This document shows, one piece after another, positions 43,405-55,399 of a DNA stretch of 64,000 bases. The notes under the pieces were generated by a model, which saw only the letters and a program-made list of their open reading frames with translations, ran no database searches and had not been told where the DNA came from. How positions within the stretch are numbered: the stretch's first letter is position 1; every line of letters begins with the position of its first letter. A program made the position numbers and the translations under genes. Source of the stretch: Takakia lepidozioides (lineage: Eukaryota; Streptophyta; Takakiopsida; Takakiales; Takakiaceae); the NCBI GenBank assembly GCA_030704615.1, contig CM060732.1:5580001-5644000 (forward strand). The letters are read 5' to 3'.

Positions 43405-44358
43405 TTAGCTTTTCTTCTTCTTTGCGTGGGCGGGCCCTACTTCATGTGCATCAACAACCTCCATTGCCGGATCTGCTGTCCTCACGTCCTCACGCCCTTC
43501 ACCTGCCATGCCGCCTGCACCAACCTCCCCAATGCCTATTCTGTCGTACCCTCGCTGCAGGTCCTCCCGTCCACCAACAAAGAGTTGAAGTTTTCCCTCT
43601 CGCCCCAAGTTGGGTGATTCAAACATGCGATGAGTTGGAGCGGTCGATGATACTACCAGCATGTCGGGCTCGTCGTCACTCTATCATTCCCAAAATCGTC
43701 AGAACCAACATCGGTGCCAAAACCAGCATCGCAACCACCATAGCAACAATCGTGGAACAACAATGAAAACAAAACAAGTTTAGGAAGTATGGAGTGCCAT
43801 GGAACAACAATGAAAACAAATCCAACCAATGCCTAAGAATGACATGCACAAGCAGCCTTCTCCAAAGCTGTCGGCTTTGCACACGCATTGCAAACTATCT
43901 AAGGTTCACTCAACCGGTAATATGAAACACGATGAACAAATGATCAGGAATTCCATAAGACGGGAAAACAGGGTGAAATGTTTTGAAGGCACTTCATCTT
44001 CTCAGCTCAGCATGGATTTCCTTAATTTTTAACCACTCAGACCTTGATCATTCTTCGCAACAGCTGCTGCTTTTGCAATGCAGCCATACGCTTCCAGCGA
44101 TGCCAGGATGAAGATGCAAAAACAAAGCGAAACAACAAAGCGAAAGCAAAAGCGAAAGCAGAAGTGGCTTGCCTCAGAGTAGTCGGCTTCAGTTGGCGCG
44201 GGTTGTGAGCAAGACACTGGAATCTCCTGCTGGAGCTTAAGTTTGGCCATGCGAGCGATTGGCCGTCGTCCGTAGTACAAAGCTTTCAACTTCCGCCGCG
44301 GTCTGGATGTGAGGTCTCTCTCAGGAGAGCCACGCCCTTCAGGCGGCATAAGTCCCAA
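43405..44358 (-). CDS. Possible 5' exons of the mobile gene
   Basis: Two open pieces precede the ParB-like exon on the same strand. 44358 to about 44170 encodes MPPEGRGSPERDLTSRPRRK and KLKLQQEIPVSCSQPAP, then a possible GC-type donor GAG/GCAAGC. 43662-43405 encodes MLVVSSTAPTHRMFESPNLG and a Gly/Glu-rich stretch ending in KKKKS. I could not fix the splicing between them. They place the 5' end of the gene about 200 bp from the palindromic satellite. Confidence 0.25.
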
Positions 44359-44559
44359 CCAAAATGGAAAAAGATCTCAGTTTTTTGGGGTACATGCCTC
44401 GAATAGAAGTTAATCCAAGATTAGCATCAGATTTAGGGTACGTATCGAGGAAGCCATGTGTCGCCAGCCCGAATAAAAACGGACGGCGGTGGACATTTAA
44501 TGCCCAACTACGCAATTAAATGTCGGATGAAGCCCTCCCTGTCGGATGAAATATGACGC

Positions 44560-45345
44560 AACTCGGCCCGGAATTTCCAACGTAGAGGTAATTCGAAGCG
44601 CAGCAGAATAGAATTCCGGCGCCGGATTTCCATCCTGCAGGTAATTCGGAGCGCGGATGGATGGAAATCCGGCGCCGGATTTCCATCCGCCAGGTACGGC
44701 GGCGCGCAAAATTTCCGTCATGCAGGTAATTCGAAGAGCAGCAGGATGGAAATTCAGCGCCGAATTTCCATCCTGCCAAGGTAGGGCGTCGCGCGCGAAA
44801 TTTCCGCCACGCAGGTAATTCGGAGCCGGATTTCCATCTTGTCAGGTAGGGCGGCGCGCGAATTTTCCGCCACGCAGGTAATTCGGAGCGGATGGATGGA
44901 AATCCGGCGCCGGATTTCCATCTGCCAGGTTCGTCGGAGAGCGGATGGATGGAAATTCGGCGCCGGATTTCCATCCTGCCAGGTAGGGCGGCGCGCGAAA
45001 TTTCTGCCACGCAGGTAATTCGGAGCCGGATGGATGGAAATCCGGCGCCGGATTTCCATCCTGTCAGGTACGGCGGCGCGCAAAATTTCCGCCACGCAGG
45101 TAATTCGGAGCGGATGGATGAAAATCCGGTGCCGGATTTCCATCCGCCAGGTTGGTCGAAGATCGGGGGCGCCGGATTTCCATCTGCCAGGTTGGTCGGA
45201 GAGCGGATGGATGGAAATCCGGCGCCGAATTTCCATCTAGCAGGTAACTCAGATCGCTGGCGGATGGAAATTCGGCGCCGAATTTCCATTCGCCAGGTAA
45301 GTCGAAGCGCCGAATTACCTTCCTGCAGGTAATTCTGAGCGTGGC
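44560..45345. repeat. GGCGCC palindromic satellite, right locus part 1
   Basis: Units with GGATGGAAATCCGGCGCCGG-type palindromes and linkers CAGGTAATTCGGAGC and AGGTAGGGCGGCGCGCGAAA, spaced about 50-90 bp. The end near 45300-45345 carries TTACCTTCCTGCAGGTAATT, the same linker as the inverted centre at 10.8 kb. Long open frames on both strands follow from the repeat and are not genes. Confidence 0.85.
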
Positions 45346-45439
45346 CGCTTGGTTTTTCGGAGAAAAACAAACTAAACTGTTAGTTTTGTGGCTGAAGTCC
45401 ACTTTTAGACACGTTTTTCATGGAATCCTTGACTGCTAG

Positions 45440-46400
45440 AGGGAAATCCGAACGGCCTCGGACGGAAATTCGGCGCCGTTTTTCCATCCTGGGAGGTTTT
45501 TATATCGTCCAGTTTTGGGCATCACCACCCGATCGGACTTCCTTTGTGGGGGCCCGGATGGAAATTCGGCGGCGAATTTCCATCCGGGGGATGGTCTCTG
45601 TCGGACAGGTGCCGGCCTCTACGCCCGAGGCGACTTCGTCCGGGCATCCCCTGTTGGATATTCGGTGCCGAATTTCCGTCCGGGGGTTGAAATGTGACGG
45701 CCAAGTGCCGGCCTCTCCCCCCTCCCCGACTGCATCCGAACCCCCCCCGCACGGAAATTCGGCGCCATTTTTCCATCTTGGGAGGTTTTTATATCGTCCA
45801 GTTTTGGGCCTCACCACCCGACCGGACTTCCTTTGAGGGGGCCCGGATGGAAATTCGGCGCCGTTTTCCCATCTGGGGAGGTTTTTATGTCGGCCAGTTT
45901 TCGGCCTGCCCCCACGACACGACTTCCTTTGGGGGGGCCCGGATGGAAATTTGGCGCCGAATCTCCATCCAGGGGATACTCTCTGTCGAACACACGCCGG
46001 CCTCTACGCCTGAGGCGACTTCATCCGGGCTTCCCCTGTTGGATATTCGGTGCCGAATTTCCGTCCGGGGGTTGTAATGTGAGGGCCAGGTGGCGGCCTT
46101 TCCCCCGAGCCGACTGCATCCGAACGGCCTCGGATGGAAATTATGTCGGCCAGTTTTCGGCCTAACCCCCCGACACGACTTCCTTTGGGGGGATCCGAAT
46201 GGAAATTCGGCGCTGAATTTCCATCCGGGGGTTGTTCTCTGTCGGACAGGTTCCGGCCTCTCTGCTTCATACGTGCGGCCCCTGTTGGATATTCGGTGCC
46301 GAATTTTCATCCGGGGGTAGTAATGTGACGGCACGGTGCCGGCTTCTCCCCTTCAGCCGACATCATCCGGACGGCCCCCAACTTTCTGACTGCATACCGT
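45440..46400. repeat. GGCGCC palindromic satellite, right locus X-type units
   Basis: Higher-order units of roughly 290-370 bp. Each has several palindromes (GGAAATTCGGCGCCGTTTTT, GATATTCGGTGCCGAATTTC) separated by GGAGGTTTTTATATCGTCCA, GGCCTCTACGCCCGAGG-type and TCCGGGGGTTGTAATGTGA words. It is the mirror image of 10141-10450. It occupies the space before the plus-strand transposase that starts near 46615. Confidence 0.85.
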
Positions 46401-46614
46401 TGGCAGTTATTGCGCAAAGACCAGGGGCCGCATTCCTGAGACAAGGTTCATTAACACTCTGACTGTGGATTTTTGAGATAGTTGGCTCCCTGGATTTGGA
46501 TCAGGCTTCGTCGCTCGGACAAATCGGCACCGCATTCCTTCCCATCGCTGCATCCCCCTTCTACCAGGGAGCTTGCCCGCACGCCATCCTAGGAGTCTTG
46601 TGTGCACATCTCCC

Positions 46615-49100
46615 ATGGCGGAAAACCCGAGCGCTACAGTGTACTGCCCTCCTCACGAGCATAGAGCTTCATTTCCGTGCAGAGGGGACATCTGCCGGGT
46701 GATAGAGAAATATCTGTGCGTTCGATACCACCTGAAACCGGGGTCGGTTTTTTTGGAGGAGGAAAGGAAGGACTCAAACGGCATTGTTGTCGAGAGTATT
46801 GTTGTGCTCCACGATGATTTCGGCGATGGCAGGGAATGGCGAATTCCACCATCGGACAGCGTCATATACAGGGCTGTTGGGGACTTCATTTGCCCGCCAA
46901 ATGCACCTTCTATCCTGGCGCCTTCCACGAAACAATCCGCGAATCAGAGAGTGGCTACCTCAAAGAGAGAAATCCGCAACGAAGTAAATCCAGAGCCGAA
47001 CCCATCCATGAAGACGAGCGAGAACCGGGTTGTTCACAACCTGTCCGACTCAGACGAGGTCATGGAAGTTCCGAGGTCGTCCTGGAGATCAGGCAAGTCC
47101 TCAATGGACGTCAGTGGACGAGGGTCATATTCCCAGCACGAGCACCGCAGTTCGATCTATTCTTGAAATTCTGCAAGGGCTTCACATGGAGGGACACCGC
47201 TCGGAGCTGGCCGGGCTGGACTACAGCAAGTTCGCAATTAAATCGGTTACATGCCTTCCCGCAGACGTCGACGGTAATATCTTCTTTGAGTTCCCTCCTC
47301 GGACGGACTACTCGAGGGCGTCCGGAATGTTGACAGATATGGATAGAAAACATGATGGTCATCCTTGGTGCGTCACCAAAACCACCAGCATGAAGATGCT
47401 CGATGGTGTGCGGGTGCGCTATGTTGTTTGTGCGGGCGCGTTGCGGTGTTTCTCCCCAACTTGCTTCCATTTTAAATCCAGAGCTTACAGGAACGAGACC
47501 GATTGGACAGGCACAGCTCATCAACCATTTCGTGCTCAGGAGAAGGTTCCGAACTCCACATTTAAGTGTGCGCATTGTAAAGAACCACCACACTGCATGT
47601 CTGTTTGTAATGCCAAGCAGTTCTATGTGTTGCACTGTTTCCCTGACCTCACCCGAGCTTGCATACACGTTGGTTCCCATTGTCACAAATTGGCGAGGGG
47701 GAACTCGCGGGAGGCTGCCCACGAGGCAGAGCAGCTCGTTCAGGAGGAGGTTAAGTTGAGACCGGGTGCCAAACCCAAATAGATACAGCTCCAAGCCGCC
47801 CATAAGATGGCCTTGGCCAGAATTATGTCGGAAGACGGCTCCGATAGAGTTCCTCTCGATGAGAAGGAAATGGAGGCATTTCTGGAGTCGGTGTCCCACG
47901 TATGTTCACCAAATGTCCGAAACCACATTGTCTCATGCAAACAGAAAATTGGGCGTGGCTCGGATATGCACTCCATTTTGGAGGTGAAGCGACGATGTGG
48001 ATATGACTACATTCATGGAAGTAGGTTTCCAGGACAAGGGACTGAGGCAGATCGTTGTTTCGTATTCAAAATGTCCACGTGTGGACGTGGCAGCGGCGTC
48101 GAACTGGTCGATAGGATGACGAGTGGGGACTTATCAAACAGTTGGGTCATGTTCGACCATATCAAGCGAATTACAAATCACCAGTGGGTGACAATGGGTG
48201 CACATGTCTACGACACCCACTGCAGGATGCTAATGACAATTGCTATTTGTGAGATGAAAGGAGAGGACACATAATCGGAGATGCTTCTTTTACAGGGAAT
48301 AAACGAACAGATGGCCAAGGCGGGATTGCCCCCTCCCAATTTCCGTGGTTTCATGGCGGACAACGCACAAGCAAATTGGGCTGCCATCCGAAGGGTGTAC
48401 GGGCAAGACCCCAATGTTCCCATGGAAGGCAAGGAGAGATCTTGTGGGTTCCATTTTCTGCAGAGCCTTTCGCAGTACACAACCAGGCTCGTGGCGCCAG
48501 ATTTCAGAGAGGAGCACCGTTCCATGTGTCTTGCGTGGAAGCGCGCTCCCACCTTGGATGATGCAAAGACACAGTTTGCATGTATACGGACTTGGTGGAC
48601 ATCGTCAGGTGCTGTAAGGAAATCAGACGAGGGAGCAATGGTCAGTTGGCTAGCATGGTGGCATTATTGATTCCTCCAGTTCAGCGACTATATGTTGCAC
48701 GAATTCGCGTCCCGTTGAATATTATTCTTGGCATTATTTGTAACTTGCTTGTAACCTCAACATGTGCTTGTGCAGGAAATGTGTCTCGACTCCGACACCG
48801 ACATGCCCACGATAAACATGGCCGAATCAGTGCATTCTTCCTGGCGTGCCTCCTCTGCGGCGCATCTGGTGGACATCCTCACTGCCACAACGGAGGACAT
48901 TGTGAGGTCAATTATGCAGCAATGCAGATACAACGAGTTCTTGAAAGGGAAACAATGGGGCTTGGGGCCGGACAGGTAGAAAATGCTGATGCGGACTGCC
49001 TCCAGATCGAAGAATCCTCGGAAGTGGGCGGCGGCCTTGCGAGAGGGCCTTCGGGACACGCCATTGCTTCGAAGAGGCCAACATTTGGAAGGAGATCGCC
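46615..49100 (+). pseudogene. SWIM/DDE-family transposase, decayed and truncated
   Basis: Likely start ATG at 46615 (MAENPSATVYCPPHEH). The N-terminal part shifts frame near 47030-47180. A Cys-rich region follows (CAHCKEPPHCMSVC, about 47566), then, after a TAG at about 47780, HGSRFPGQG, FKMSTCGRGSGVEL, MFDHIKRI and, after a stop near 48272, PNFRGFMADNAQANW, CGFHFLQSL and MAESVHSSW. These match the transposase at 15.2-17.9 kb in order (FDH, MAD, C.FH, AE). A small intron seems to end at TTGTGCAG before EMCLDSDTD. Homology stops at HLEGDRPF near 49100, where a gypsy fragment begins, so the SWIM end is missing. It is transcribed away from the ParB-methyltransferase-like gene. Confidence 0.65.
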
Positions 49101-49104
49101 CTTT

Positions 49105-51180
49105 TAATTCATGAAAGGAATGCTGACATTCTTTTGTCCATTGTTGCTCGGCATCATGTTTCAATAATTGCGTCAAAGGTAAGGCAATCTCGGCATATCG
49201 ACGGATAAAGCGGCGATAGTAACCCATATGCCCCAAAAATGCACATACCTCCGTCACTGTCGTGGGGGTAGGTAATTGGACAATAATCTCAATCTTGGTG
49301 GGGTCAGTTGATATTCCTCGAATTGATACAATAAGGCCCAATAGTTTTCCCTTGGTAACCAAAAATTGGCATTTACCGGCATTCAGGGAGATTCCATATT
49401 CTTTACATTTATGGAAACACAGCTCCAACATCTCAACATGTGTTGCTTTATTGCTATAGACACAAAATCATCCAAAAAGATCTCCATAATAACCGCAAAT
49501 AGTCCTGGAAGCCTGTAGTCATCACTCTTTAAAACGTAGCGGGAGCATTGCAAAGTCCGAAAGACATGACCGTATAGGCATAAGTACCCCAACTGGTAGT
49601 GAAAGTAGTCTTTGGCCGATCTTCCTCTGCAATCGTGATCTGATTGTAACCAGAGAACCCATCGAGGAAAGAATAACACTCATGGCTCGCTACTGCATCC
49701 AAGATAGTGTCAGTAAAAGGCAACGGAAAATAGTCCTTCATGGTCACAACATTAAGTTTCCGGAAATCTTGACAAATTCGCATTTTGCCCGATTGCTTCT
49801 TGGGGACAACCACTATCGGCGATACCCAATCACTATAAGGTACAGGATAAATGAAACCAGCAGCTACAATTTATCCAGTTCTTCTGTAACCAACAGAGAA
49901 TATTTAGGATTCAATCGATGTTGGCGTTGCCGCACTGGCATTGCTCCTTCCTCCAATATAATGTGATGCTGACAAATTTCTGGGGGTACACCCCGAAGAT
50001 CAGTATAAGTCCATGCAAAACTGTACGATGTTTCTGGAAAAACTCCTTCCACATAGACAATTCATTTGATGGAATATCCGTAGAGACTATAATTTCATTG
50101 GGTTCAACAGCCGCATTCAAATTCAAGGTTTGATAGGGGTCATTCTTCATCAATGGAGCACGATTATCATCAGCTGAATCGTACCACGCGATATCTTCCG
50201 ACGTGGAGGCCAATTCCCACTCAGATTCATGTTGCACCATGTAGGATGAACGAGCTCCCTCCCATCGCAAAAATAGCATCATCAGAGTCACTATCAAAAT
50301 CACCATGCCAGGGATACTCCCCTAGATTAGCACATCGGTAAATCCGTTGGCTACGTGTATGCTTAGGAGATAGTGGTATGACTTGAAAATCACTATCGGC
50401 ATCAGTCGTCCCTCCTTCAACTTCGGAAGTAAACTCAGATTCTAGCTCCTGAGTTTCCCCATGATAAGCTACTGGGTACATTTGCAAAACCACTTTTTGT
50501 TGCCCTTTACCTAGAGTCAAGGTGCCTTTTCCCCAGTCATTTTTAGCTTTAGACTGGAATAACCATGGTCTCCCTAATAAAATGGGATAAGAATAGGCAG
50601 AGACGTTTAGTCGAAAAACAACATAATCAGAATATTCAATAGCAGCAATTATAGTTGGGACTGCAGTCAAAACACCCATTGGCTTGATGCGACTTTGATC
50701 GGCCATCCTCAACACCAATCGAGTGTTCTGTAAACCACCAAGTCCTAACTCCTCCATTGTGTCTGAACTCATCAAATTGACACTAGAGCCACCGTCAATC
50801 TGAACTCCAGTAATAACAACGTCATCTATCGTCACATCAAGGACAGGGGCACCTGGATCCGGATTGAGTGTCGATATACTCACTTCATGGATGTCATTGT
50901 TTGATAATTGTCTCCGAACTAGAGATGATTGCAAAGAAGATCGACATTGAGGTGCGATAGCCAGCAACTGCCGCAAAGAAATAACAGGCTGCAAAGAATC
51001 TAGATCCTTTAAAATATCATAATGGACCAAGCCTTTAGTCATTGCCATAACCCGCCTCCGCCGCGATCCCTTGACATGTCCTATCTTGCCATTACCCATT
51101 TTTGGACCAGTATACTTCCCTCGATTTCTCCGCTGGACTGGCTCCGTTCTAGGTTGGGGTATAGCAACCGATATCACAGG
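49105..51180 (-). pseudogene. Gypsy protease and reverse transcriptase, 3'-truncated
   Basis: Minus strand. The aspartic protease at 51177-50227 has VQIDGGSSVNLM, the variant D-G-G active site usual in plant gypsy elements, and ILLGRPWL. Reverse transcriptase follows: VSPIVVVPKKQSGKMRICQD, SFLDGFSGYNQI, FGLCNAPATF, then a TAA in place of the next codon, the catalytic FLDDF in another frame (about 49460), and GHMGYYRRFIRRYAEIALPL. It ends at CQHSFHELK near 49110. RNase H and integrase are absent because the sequence switches there to transposase DNA. Several frameshifts make it inactive. Confidence 0.8.
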
Positions 51181-53640
51181 ATTAGGATCGATAAATCCAC
51201 AATAGTGGAAGGTGGATGGACAACCAAACTAGGCGATATCATCGGTGATATCGGATGAATATCGGGTATGGTTGGCAATGATTGTTGCCCCCCATCGGTT
51301 TGCTTGGATATCACACTATCGGGAGTCTTTAAGGCAGATTCCTCCACAATAGGGTCCATCGGAAGTAGCTTACGACCTCTGGTAGTCACTGCTTTGACCA
51401 TGGGAACATCTGACTCAACATTGGAATAATAGGATTGCAAGGGGGTATCGGCTGCTTCCATCTTGCCTTTGTCTTTCAGGGTGGCTCTTTTATCAGCCAA
51501 TAACATATTCATATCACCCGTCATATCCTCCACAAATTCTTGTACTGTTACTCGATTCACAACTCGATTTGTATTAGTATTTCCAAAAGAATGTGATGGG
51601 CCTGCAGCTGATGGAGCTGTACCTGAAACTGGAGGCATATGAGTTGATGAAGATTGCTGATGTATAGGATTTTGGGGGTATGGACTCTCACATTATTCGG
51701 CGATATGGCCCTCACCACCATAGCGTCCACACAGTGGTATGTAATCGACCGGGGCCTTTGGATTAGGGCATTCGCTGGCAATATGTCCAAGTTCATGACA
51801 ACGAAAGCAAATCGGGTATTGCCCATTCCTCAATCGCCGGGTATTAGGCCGATAGGAAGAGTTAGATTGTTGAAGTTACCCTTGTTGTTGACCTCCTCCA
51901 AAGGATTGCCCATAGGCGCCCTGGGGCGGTATTCCCCTCCATTGCTGGCGATTTGGCTGATTAGCTGGCTGATACCAGCTTTGTGGCCCTCGGGCAGGCC
52001 TCCAAGGTTGCTGACTCTGGGGAGCTGACCCTGACCATTGAGCAGGCATCGCTTGCACCGCAAGTGCCATTAGGGACTCAACCTGATTGACACCCCACCC
52101 GCCTGGCTTCTGGCTGGTCTTGGCCGGGGTTAACCCCATAGAAGTTTGGAGATGCCAACACTGCAAAATAACATGTCCCGATTTACCAAAATATCCACAC
52201 TTGGTAGCATTGATAGGGTTTGATGCTGGGGCCAATGGACATTCATGGGCTAAATGACCATGAACCTGACAGGTAGAACACCACATGTTGGCTCGTTGAT
52301 TATTTGGCTTTGGTCTCCCATCTCTCTTAGAAGCCAATTGCACGGAGAGTTCCTCCATCTTCTTAGTTAATGCAGCAATCTGTCCTTCCTGGGGGTCAAT
52401 TGTCACGCCAGCTGGTAATTGGTTTTGTATACAGGGGCATACATTCCCATAGTAGTTTGGGGAGATGAAATTTGCTGAGGCATCATTGGTGGTGAAATTT
52501 GTGAAGCCCAAGAATTAGTATCAAACATCGTGGGTGCCACTGAATAGGTGGAAACATTAATAGTCTCCCATAATTTAGCTCTATTGAGGGCTGCTTGGAG
52601 ATTGGCCGGTGTCCTCTCTTTTACAAATCTCTTCAATTCCGGCGTCATCAATCCTTCCACAAAGAGACCCATTTGCATATGGTCAGGGATATTGTGGTTA
52701 TTCCATCGCCGGAGGATATCTTCCAATCGTCCTGCAAAGGAACCAACCGATTCTCCTTCTACCATATGGAGCTTGGTCAATTACTCACGCAACCTGTCGG
52801 TAAAACCCAAGGGCCTGAATTGAGTCAAAAAGACTGTCTTTAGGGTATTCCAATCAGCAAAGCTGCCATGAGGTTGGCGATCATACCATTGGAAGGCCAA
52901 TTCTTGCAATGTAGCAGGAAACATCTGCTGCCACCAGCCTTCTGTTCTAGCATTATTAGCAATACACGCCGTTATAAATTGGGCTAACTGCCGATCGGGG
53001 TCGGATCCCTGTAGTCCTGTGAACTAGGGCATAGGCGAGACATTAACTGGTCTATCGTCCGGACCACCCAAGTTCACCACCACCGGGATCGACTGTAAAT
53101 TAACTCCAATTGGTCCTGCAGCCATTGGTGCTGGTACAATAGGTGGTACACTAGGTAGTGCGAGGGTTGCAATAGGGGGCATGTTAGGTGGCGCCGATGC
53201 AGCTGTCTGTGCGGCTAATAATGCCTGTCGTGCTATCCGTACTGCCAATCGATCAGCCTTGGCTTTAGCCTTATGCTCCGCTCTCACGGGGGATTCCTCA
53301 TACCCCATAACCCCTTCTTCTATATTGAGAAAACAAGGTGATCTCCTCTATTTCTTGCAACAGACAATTCGAGTGTTGTTGTTCTTCTGTTCAGGTGACA
53401 ATTGAATCTGCTCCTCTCGAGCTATTGCCAGAGCTAGCATCTCCGCCTTTTGTTGGCTTAGCACTCGGAAGTTCAATCGTCTCACCCTCCTTCCTCTTAC
53501 TCCAAAAGCATTCAAGGATCCTGCCTTCTTATGCTGATTACGTAAATTGCAATAAGGACATAGTTTTAAACCAGGTGGGGGAACCTTACTATTACAAATG
53601 ACTTCCCCTGTCATCTCGTATTCCTTCAACAAAAAGTAGG
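51181..53640 (-). pseudogene. Gypsy gag region
   Basis: Minus strand. 53308-52403 is one gag frame broken by TAG (53024) and TAA (52781). It has a Pro/Ala-rich start, WWQQMFPATLQELAFQWYD and a capsid-like ESVGSFAGRLEDILRRWNN block. Zinc knuckles follow: CSTCQVHGHLAHEC (about 52280), CGYFGKSGHVILQC with the second Cys lost, and CFRCHELGHIASEC (about 51800) plus one more degenerate copy. Four knuckles is more than the usual one or two. 53632-53348 (CPYCNLRNQH) may be the gag start. Confidence 0.7.
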
Positions 53641-53688
53641 TATCTTAAAAATTTATTAAAACATCACTATAGCAAACCGCATCGTCTT

Positions 53689-53706
53689 TCCCCGGTAGCG
53701 GCGCCA
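53689..53706 (-). other. Primer binding site of the gypsy element
   Basis: On the minus strand the sequence is TGGCGCCGCTACCGGGGA, a plant gypsy primer binding site of the TGGCGCCG-type, thought to pair with the 3' end of a tRNA (tRNA-Asp type). It lies just upstream of gag and a few bases from the likely LTR edge, as expected. Confidence 0.8.
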
Positions 53707-53712
53707 AAAAGA

Positions 53713-55340
53713 TGTAGGCCATGCTACTTTATTTATCTTCATTCTCTTACAGAAAGCTTTCTACCATTACTTGTCTCAATCTATAGCAATTAAGACTCTA
53801 TCAGTTTCAATGATATTCCCTCCATTCTCTATCAACTTTATCTCTTTGGCTGAGATCAAATACCATTGTTCATCTAATACTCTCCTCCAGTAATCTGCCT
53901 GATACAAGGTCAATAGCTCTCGACACCATCCTTTACTCACCAGCCATAAATATCTCTCTGTCACTACATTGCAGTCTTTTAAAGATATCTAACGACAGAC
54001 TATTATGTAGTCCAATAATTAATTCTACAGGATCTACTATATGTTCTTTTTCACACATCACTATCGATTGCTTTTCACCACCAATCCTATTTCTTCAGTT
54101 GCTCCAGGGATTTTCCCTCACCAAAGGAATTACTCCACCCTCTCATAAGTTCATGATAGCCTTCAAATGGTCTATGCTATGTCTGCACCCAACTGTGCTT
54201 CCAATAACAACTCATATATAGAATTGATATCTCTCTGTACCATCCTCTATTGACTAATTGTAATAAGAATACTTCTTTATCGCTTCTGAAAGATTATTAT
54301 CGATAAATGATCTGATAATCTGGTGATCAACTCTGATACTTCTTTTATTCCCTCATTATTGCTCTCTGCCATGCAAATGATTTTACTTCACCGTTATACT
54401 CCTCCAGTTAATCCAATCGAAGACTTTCTATCTTCATTTCCTTAATCCTGCTCCTTCATGAACTCTGGATAACCATCTATCAGACAATACCACATACTGA
54501 TCCATTTACGTCCCAATTGACGATGCTTATATAGAGTTGATAATTCATTTCTCCAGGCTTTACTCACACTTTCTATTCGAACTAACTCTGCCTCATTGCA
54601 AGATAAACGCTTAAATATCCGAATCGATATTGCTCTGGGTAAGCCAGGACTTAATTCTCGCTCATAATCTTTATCCTCTCCATTTGTGCACATTCTCACT
54701 ATCTCACATAATTATAATTCTTCAACCATTACATTTAGAATCAAATTCTCATTCCGTCATTCCATTTTTCACACAACACAAAGTGAATTGAATTTCTTTT
54801 TTCTCCTTCTTCTCTTCTATTCATTTACGAACACAACATCACAAGAATGTAGTACTTAATCTACAATTAAAGAATAACTCTACCTTCTAACTCCTACTCA
54901 CTCTGGTCACGGCTCTCTGGCTCAACTGACACCCACTGCTTCACATGAATGCAATATATAGCAGAGTTCCAAAAACTTTAATAACCGCTCAACCTCTTCT
55001 ATCCATTCTCTATAATCATTCATCCATTTCTTCTATCATCCAGTCAAGGATAAACTATCGGCTGCATACAAGATATCGAGGAACACTGCTCTATCGCAAC
55101 AATATCGAAGGTATCGCAGAGTATATCGATGGAAAAATGCATTAAAAAGTTTTAAAATTGCAACTGAGTCAGAAATTCCTATTATTCTACACCCGCTTAC
55201 TCCTAACCATACTGATGTTTACACTACAAACCTCACTAATCTACGGCCAACCCACTAATCAGAGTTCATGCAACAGCATGACAATAAGTTCAAAGAAACA
55301 ACACAACACGTCACTTCGGACGTCGGCCGTCGGCCGTCAC
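53713..55340 (-). repeat. Probable 5' LTR and adjoining sequence
   Basis: On the minus strand the sequence before the primer site ends GGCCTACA, a normal LTR end in CA, at 53713. The LTR runs to the right. Its other end was not located because no second LTR exists in the window for comparison. The stretch is AT-rich without genes; the small frames here are not convincing. Confidence 0.5.
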
Positions 55341-55399
55341 GTTTAAACGTGCGTGGAGGTTTTTGGAGGAACAATCAACACAACCAGCTGGAGGCTGGA

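Noticed and set aside
44516-46334. Open frames of 100-280 codons in the right satellite
   Set aside because: Same cause as at 10-13 kb: palindromic repeats without stop codons in several frames.
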